Assembly (NCBI GenBank): GCA_949739095.1 | Contig: CATIYX010000140.1 | Location: forward strand, 1 to 11,416 | DNA: 11,416 bases | From: an uncultured Clostridia bacterium | GTDB taxonomy: Bacteria > Bacillota > Clostridia > RUG12999 | Reading direction: 5' to 3' | Part shown: one piece after another, positions 8,030-11,416 of the stretch | How positions within the stretch are numbered: position 1 is the stretch's first letter | How the letters are laid out: every line of letters starts with the position of its first letter | Program-made: the position numbers and the translations under genes | Notes under the pieces: generated by a model | The model's database searches: none | What the model was told of the DNA's origin: nothing | The model's input: the letters and a program-made list of their open reading frames with translations, nothing else

Positions 8030-8974
8030 CTAGTTTTCTTCATCAATATTAATTTCTTTTGCCACAATATAGAGCGGGCGGTCTTTACTTTCCTCATAGA
8101 TACGGGCAATGTATTCACCTACAACGCCGAGCGAAAGCAATTGAATACCACCAAAAAATGCAATGGTCGCCATTAGGGACGCCCAGCCGCCGGAAGTGGC
8201 AGCAGGGAAGAAAATTTTCCCTAAAACTGCATATAAAAAGAGCAAAATGGCAATGAAAGTCGCAATGAATCCGAGTAGCAAAACCAAACGTAAGGGTTTG
8301 ACAGAAAAAGAAACAATTCCGTCGCTGGCGAATTTCAGCATTTTTTTGAGTGGATATTTGGTTTCGCCCGCAAACCGTTCGTCACGTTCATATTCAATTG
8401 GAATCTGCGAAAAGCCAATCCAACTCACCATACCGCGGATAAAACGGTTGCGCTCCGGCATGGTTTTGAACACTTCTGCCACTTTCCTGTCAATAAGACG
8501 AAAGTCACCAGTATCCGTCGGAATTTGGATATCTGTCATGGCGTCTAAGAACCGGTAGAAAAATTTGGCTGTAATCAGTTTGAATTTACTTTCGCCTTTG
8601 CGTTTTTTGCGCTTCGCATAGACCACCTCATGCCCTTGCTGCCAGAGTTCGACCATGTTGGGAATCAGCTCCGGTGGGTCTTGCAGGTCAGCATCAATGA
8701 TGACGAGAGCATCACCCTGCGCTTTGGCAATTCCAGCGGTAACTGCTGCTTGATGTCCAAAATTACGGGCAAAGCTGACAACCTTCACGCATTTGTCCGC
8801 TGCTGCAATTTCCTCCAGAAGCGGCAGCGTTTTGTCGGTGCTACCATCATTGACAAATATCAATTCATAGTGGTATTTGTTATGTAAAACGCCCTGCAGA
8901 CGCTTGTAGCATTCCTGCACAACTTCTTCTTCAAAGTACATAGGTACAACAACGGACAATAAAAAATCCTGCAT
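8030..8974 (-). CDS. Family 2 glycosyltransferase, GtrB/DPM1-like, membrane anchored
   Basis: This 314-residue enzyme resembles polyprenyl-phosphate glycosyltransferases of the GtrB/YkcC type, which move a sugar from a nucleotide donor to undecaprenyl phosphate on the inner membrane face. The GT-A domain starts at once (LLSVVVPMYFEEE) with VNDGSTDKT at 41-49, the DxD-containing DADLQDPPE at 94-102, TDTGDFRL at 153-160 and the RNRFIRGM segment at 176-182. Two C-terminal membrane helices lie at about 228-250 and 266-288, followed by the typical EYIARIYEESKDRPLYIV. Donor sugar and final product cannot be deduced, and no flippase or polymer genes are adjacent. Start choice: AGAAAGG (8990-8984) directly abuts ATG 8983 but is nine bases ahead of ATG 8974, so 8974 is preferred; the alternative adds three residues. 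It is first in the operon, and its stop lies 16 bases before the apgM-like start. Confidence 0.9.
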   Translation of the reverse strand: MQDFLLSVVVPMYFEEEVVQECYKRLQGVLHNKYHYELIFVNDGSTDKTLPLLEEIAAADKCVKVVSFARNFGHQAAVTAGIAKAQGDALVIIDADLQDPPELIPNMVELWQQGHEVVYAKRKKRKGESKFKLITAKFFYRFLDAMTDIQIPTDTGDFRLIDRKVAEVFKTMPERNRFIRGMVSWIGFSQIPIEYERDERFAGETKYPLKKMLKFASDGIVSFSVKPLRLVLLLGFIATFIAILLFLYAVLGKIFFPAATSGGWASLMATIAFFGGIQLLSLGVVGEYIARIYEESKDRPLYIVAKEINIDEEN

Positions 8975-9030
8975 GGGGTTCATCCTTTCTGAAATTGTTA
9001 ATTTTTTACATTTTGGGGTTTCTACATTTA

Positions 9031-9059
9031 ATCATACCATAATATTATCCAATAAGCAA
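9031..9059 (-). promoter_or_regulatory. Sigma-A promoter of the glycosyltransferase-apgM-ytvI operon
   Basis: On the minus strand TTGCTT (9059-9054) is followed after exactly 17 bases by TATGAT (9036-9031), with TGG immediately before the -10, an extended -10 element. Transcription would start near 9024, giving a leader of about 50 bases with no riboswitch-sized structure. Confidence 0.75.
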
Positions 9060-9061
9060 GG

Positions 9062-9109
9062 AAAAAACGGTAGTTTTTTATTCATAATGATAATTTTGGG
9101 GATGTCCCC
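9062..9109. promoter_or_regulatory. Shared spacer with dyads between the divergent promoters
   Basis: The two -35 boxes are separated by only 50 bases. This gap holds two dyads: AAAAAAC-GGTA-GTTTTTT (9062-9079) and GGGGA-TG-TCCCC (9098-9109), the latter touching the plus-strand -35. Either could be an operator affecting one or both operons, perhaps for the HTH/ACT protein encoded just downstream. The dyads are seen; the binding role is inference. Confidence 0.35.
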
Positions 9110-9138
9110 TTGCTTTTGTATACAGTTTATGTTAAGAT
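9110..9138 (+). promoter_or_regulatory. Sigma-A promoter of the ACT protein-hom-aspartate kinase operon
   Basis: TTGCTT (9110-9115), a 17-base spacer and TAAGAT (9133-9138) preceded by TGT form an extended -10 promoter. The -35 hexamer is the same as in the divergent promoter. Transcription would start near 9145, leaving a leader of about 34 bases, too short for a T-box, lysine riboswitch or attenuator. Confidence 0.75.
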
Positions 9139-9178
9139 ATACGGCATAAAGACTTTTGTTTTTGGTGGGTGAACACGC

Positions 9179-9622
9179 ATGGAGAAAAAGCAACAGCTTA
9201 TGCTGGTAGACATGACGATTTTACCTAAGGTATATCACGGCGTTTTAAAAGCCAAGCAGTATTTGAGCAGCGCACAGGCAGCTACCGTTCATGAGGCGGC
9301 AGAAATGGCGGGTATTAGCAGAAGTGCATATTATAAATATAAGGACTATGTGTTTCCGTTTTATGAAATGAAAGATGAACAGATTGTCACGCTGTTTTTT
9401 ATTTTGACAGACCGTACAGGTGTTTTATCGGAAATTCTGGCTGTTTTGGCAAGGGCGCAGGTCAATATTCTCACCATCAATCAGAACTTGCCGGTAGACG
9501 GCATGGCGGATTTGACAATATCCTTAAAGACCCCACATCTTTCGGCGGGGCTGCAGGAAATGCTGGATGCGCTGAAATTGGTACCGGGTGTGAAAAAAGT
9601 AGATACAATAGCGAGAGGATAG
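9179..9622 (+). CDS. HTH/ACT-domain protein, UPF0735 (PheB-like) family
   Basis: At 147 residues this protein has the usual size of the UPF0735 ACT-domain family that includes B. subtilis PheB. The N-terminal third contains a helix-turn-helix-like stretch, TVHEAAEMAGISRSAYYKYK (36-55), followed by DYVFPF. An ACT domain spans about 68-145, with the typical LTDRTGVLSEILAVLARAQVN at 76 onward and a GMADLTISL strand. ACT domains bind amino acids, and the HTH-like part suggests DNA binding, so an amino-acid-sensing regulator is more likely than an enzyme. The old chorismate mutase label of this family is not supported by anything visible here. The start is ATG 9179, with GGTGGGTGA ending seven bases ahead. 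It is first in the operon and 14 bases upstream of hom, so its effector is plausibly threonine or a related aspartate-family amino acid (inference). Confidence 0.85.
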   Translation: MEKKQQLMLVDMTILPKVYHGVLKAKQYLSSAQAATVHEAAEMAGISRSAYYKYKDYVFPFYEMKDEQIVTLFFILTDRTGVLSEILAVLARAQVNILTINQNLPVDGMADLTISLKTPHLSAGLQEMLDALKLVPGVKKVDTIARG

Positions 9623-9636
9623 AGGGAGGAAAAGAT

Positions 9637-10854
9637 ATGTCAAAGGTAGCGATATTAGGATTTGGAACCGTTGGTTCCGGTGTATATGAAATTATTAAAA
9701 AGAATCATGACAGTATTGCGCGCAAGGTGGGAAAACCGATGGAACTGGGGCGCATTGTGGATATCAGAGATTTTCCTGGACATGAAGCGGAAGCGTTTTT
9801 CACAAAGGATTTTAATTGTGTGTTAAACGACCCCGAAATAGATATCGTAACAGAAGTTATTGGCGGACTGCATCCTGCATATGAATTTACCAAGCAGCTT
9901 TTAGAAGCGGGAAAAAGCGTTGTCACGTCCAACAAAGAACTGGTGGCAACACACGGCGCGGAGCTGTTGGCAATTGCAAAGGAACATGGCGTGCACTATA
10001 TGTTTGAAGCAAGCGTAGGGGGCGGTATTCCGATTATTCGTCCCATGCACCAATGTTTGGCGGCAAATGAAATCAGTGAAATTATTGGTATTTTAAACGG
10101 TACTACAAACTATATATTAACAGAAATGATTCAAAAGGGCAAAAGTTTTGAAACAGCGCTAAAAGATGCGCAGGAAAAAGGATATGCGGAAGCGAATCCG
10201 GCGGCGGATGTGGAAGGAAAAGATGCTTGCCGCAAAATTGCGATTTTGTCCTCTTTATCGTTTGGATATCAAGTGGATGCGGATAAAATTCCAACTGAGG
10301 GAATTACCAAAATTACGCTGGATGATGTCAAACTGGCGGAATCTATGGGATATGTGATTAAGCTGATAGGCTGCAGCAAACGCATGGGCGATAAGATTAT
10401 GGCATATGTTAGTCCGGTGCTGATTCCGGAAAATCATTCGTTGGCAGGGGTAGTAGATGTATTTAATGCCATTATGATTAAAGGTGATTCTATCGGCGAT
10501 GTGATGTTTTATGGACGCGGTGCAGGAAAACTGCCGACGGCAAGCGCTGTGATGGCGGATGTGATTGACTGTGCACGTAATGAAGAGGTGACGCATCCCA
10601 TCATATGGAAAAAGAGCGACAAAGAAATTTTGGAGCGCACAGAGGAAAATGAATGCGCTATGTATGTGCGGTTGAAACATACATCGGCACAGCAAGCGAA
10701 AGAAGTTTTTGGCGATGTGGAATTTTATTATCTGCCGGGAGATGACAGTGAAGCAGCGTTTATCACGAAAAAGATGAAGGAAGGCGACTTCCATAAAAAA
10801 ATTGCTGCTGTGCAGGATGTACAGCAAATCATGCGGGTAAGATGCCAAGATTAA
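9637..10854 (+). CDS. hom: Homoserine dehydrogenase
   Basis: Hom reduces aspartate semialdehyde to homoserine using NAD(P)H, the branch point towards threonine and methionine. The 405-residue protein has the Rossmann motif GFGTVGSG at 8-15, TSNKE at 97-101, the EASVGGGIP segment from 124, NGTTNYIL at 154-161, the catalytic block ADVEGKDACRK (190-200, with D196 and K200 matching the family's Asp and Lys), and RGAGKLPTASAV (294-305). After about 335 a short ACT-like region follows (CAMYVRLKHTSAQQAKEVFG), as in Gram-positive Hom proteins, where it is associated with threonine feedback. It is slightly shorter than the B. subtilis enzyme because the ACT region is compact. GGGAGG at 9624-9629 lies seven bases before ATG 9637. 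The aspartate kinase follows after 19 bases without a terminator. Confidence 0.97.
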   Translation: MSKVAILGFGTVGSGVYEIIKKNHDSIARKVGKPMELGRIVDIRDFPGHEAEAFFTKDFNCVLNDPEIDIVTEVIGGLHPAYEFTKQLLEAGKSVVTSNKELVATHGAELLAIAKEHGVHYMFEASVGGGIPIIRPMHQCLAANEISEIIGILNGTTNYILTEMIQKGKSFETALKDAQEKGYAEANPAADVEGKDACRKIAILSSLSFGYQVDADKIPTEGITKITLDDVKLAESMGYVIKLIGCSKRMGDKIMAYVSPVLIPENHSLAGVVDVFNAIMIKGDSIGDVMFYGRGAGKLPTASAVMADVIDCARNEEVTHPIIWKKSDKEILERTEENECAMYVRLKHTSAQQAKEVFGDVEFYYLPGDDSEAAFITKKMKEGDFHKKIAAVQDVQQIMRVRCQD

Positions 10855-10873
10855 AATAGAGGAGGAAATAGTA

Positions 10874-11416
10874 GTGGCGTTAATTGTACAGAAATTTGGC
10901 GGCAGCTCCGTAGCTGACAAAGAACGAGTCATGCGGGTTGCAAACAGAATTGTCGATACGTATAAAGAAGGAAATTCTGTGGTGGTGGCAGTGTCCGCCC
11001 AAGGGGATACAACGGATGATTTAATCGCAAAAGCACAAGAAATCAATCCGAATGCTTCCAAACGGGAGATGGATATGCTGTTGTCTACAGGAGAACAGAT
11101 TTCCATTGCTTTGCTGGCAATGGCGATTGAAAGTTTAGGGTATCCGGTTGTTTCCTTGACAGGGCGGCAGGCTGGTATCAAATGTGATTCCAACTATGGT
11201 AGCGCAAAAATTGATACCATTCAGGTGCAGCGGTTGAAAAACGAACTGGATCAAAAGCGAATTGTCATTGTAGCAGGTTTTCAGGGCGTCAATAAAGCGG
11301 ATGATGTTGTCACACTGGGGCGCGGCGGCAGCGACACTACGGCAGTTGCGCTGGCAGCGGCGCTGGGCGCAGATGTGTGTGAAATTTTCACGGATGTGGA
11401 CGGTGTTTATACAACA
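10874..11416 (+). CDS. lysC: Aspartate kinase, 3' end beyond window
   Basis: Aspartate kinase phosphorylates L-aspartate with ATP, the first step of lysine, threonine and methionine synthesis. The first 181 codons are present and the window stops exactly on a codon boundary. The start is GTG 10874, with GGAGG (10861-10865) eight bases ahead; no competing ATG is near. The family signatures are all intact: VQKFGGSSVA from residue 5, KREMDMLLSTGEQ at 63-75, TGRQAGI at 96-102, VAGFQG at 133-138, GRGGSDTTAVALA at 149-161 and FTDVDGVYT at 172-180. This pattern is that of the monofunctional LysC-type kinase of Gram-positives. The regulatory ACT domains and any thrC or further genes would be beyond the edge, so the lysine or threonine sensitivity cannot be judged. 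A fusion at the C-terminus cannot be excluded, but the separate hom gene upstream makes a bifunctional ThrA type unlikely. Confidence 0.95.
   Translation, partial: MALIVQKFGGSSVADKERVMRVANRIVDTYKEGNSVVVAVSAQGDTTDDLIAKAQEINPNASKREMDMLLSTGEQISIALLAMAIESLGYPVVSLTGRQAGIKCDSNYGSAKIDTIQVQRLKNELDQKRIVIVAGFQGVNKADDVVTLGRGGSDTTAVALAAALGADVCEIFTDVDGVYTT

Noticed and set aside
8014..8118. 35-codon N-terminal extension of the apgM-like protein
   Set aside because: It would overlap the end of the glycosyltransferase gene, is not conserved-looking, and the proper ribosome binding site serves ATG 8013, where the family's MKYIVVLGDG start lies.
8163..8558. Plus-strand open frame of 131 codons inside the glycosyltransferase
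   Set aside because: It is antisense to conserved GT2 sequence, without a ribosome binding site or family-like pattern.
9139..9178. Riboswitch or T-box controlling the hom operon
   Set aside because: The predicted leader is only about 34 bases, with no hairpin or terminator, so there is no room for such an element.
10255..11193. Long minus-strand open frame (312 codons) opposite hom and aspartate kinase
   Set aside because: The plus strand encodes two fully motif-supported enzymes across it. The antisense product is low in recognisable motifs and has no ribosome binding site or promoter.

Overview
The window looks like a piece of chromosome from a low-GC, endospore-forming Firmicute, most likely class Clostridia. 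It carries a forespore-type LonB protease, a YtvI-like sporulation membrane protein, the tail of a large surface protein resembling clostridial S-layer-homology proteins, a Gram-positive-type Hom with a C-terminal ACT-like region, and the divergent phosphoglycerate-mutase-like protein proposed as a homoserine kinase. Strong AGGAGG/GGAGG ribosome binding sites and long GC-rich stem plus T-run terminators fit the same group. Genus cannot be read from the sequence. I see no RNA genes, CRISPR arrays, insertion sequences or phage genes.

Layout. Positions 2-2638 (+) hold the C-terminal part of a large, probably secreted surface protein with a very acidic tail, closed by a terminator. Positions 2836-3453 (+) hold a single-gene unit for a small CBM9-like carbohydrate-binding protein, again with its own terminator. 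A 272-base gene-free stretch follows, then lonB (3813-5471, +) with its terminator. A second, symmetrical hairpin at 5583-5635 separates lonB from a convergent minus-strand operon. That operon reads from about 8974 down to 5645: a membrane-anchored family 2 glycosyltransferase, the apgM-type proposed homoserine kinase, and ytvI. A 200-base divergent control region (8975-9178) has two well-formed, face-away sigma-A promoters. From it the plus-strand operon runs to the window end: an HTH/ACT-domain protein, homoserine dehydrogenase (hom) and aspartate kinase (cut by the window edge).

How the genes work together. Aspartate kinase and homoserine dehydrogenase catalyse the first and third steps from aspartate towards threonine, methionine and lysine. 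The apgM-like protein on the other side of the divergent promoter would supply the next threonine-branch step, homoserine phosphorylation, if the family's proposed function is right. The HTH/ACT protein that begins the plus-strand operon is a plausible amino-acid-responsive regulator of it. LonB and YtvI are sporulation-associated but lie in different transcription units.

Most of the window is ordinary housekeeping and sporulation content; I found no convincing undescribed system. The points most worth following are the homoserine-kinase candidate, the shared divergent promoter, the unusual mixed operon behind it, and the acidic-tailed surface protein. Several gene starts have been placed downstream of the longest possible reading frame because the ribosome binding sites demand it.
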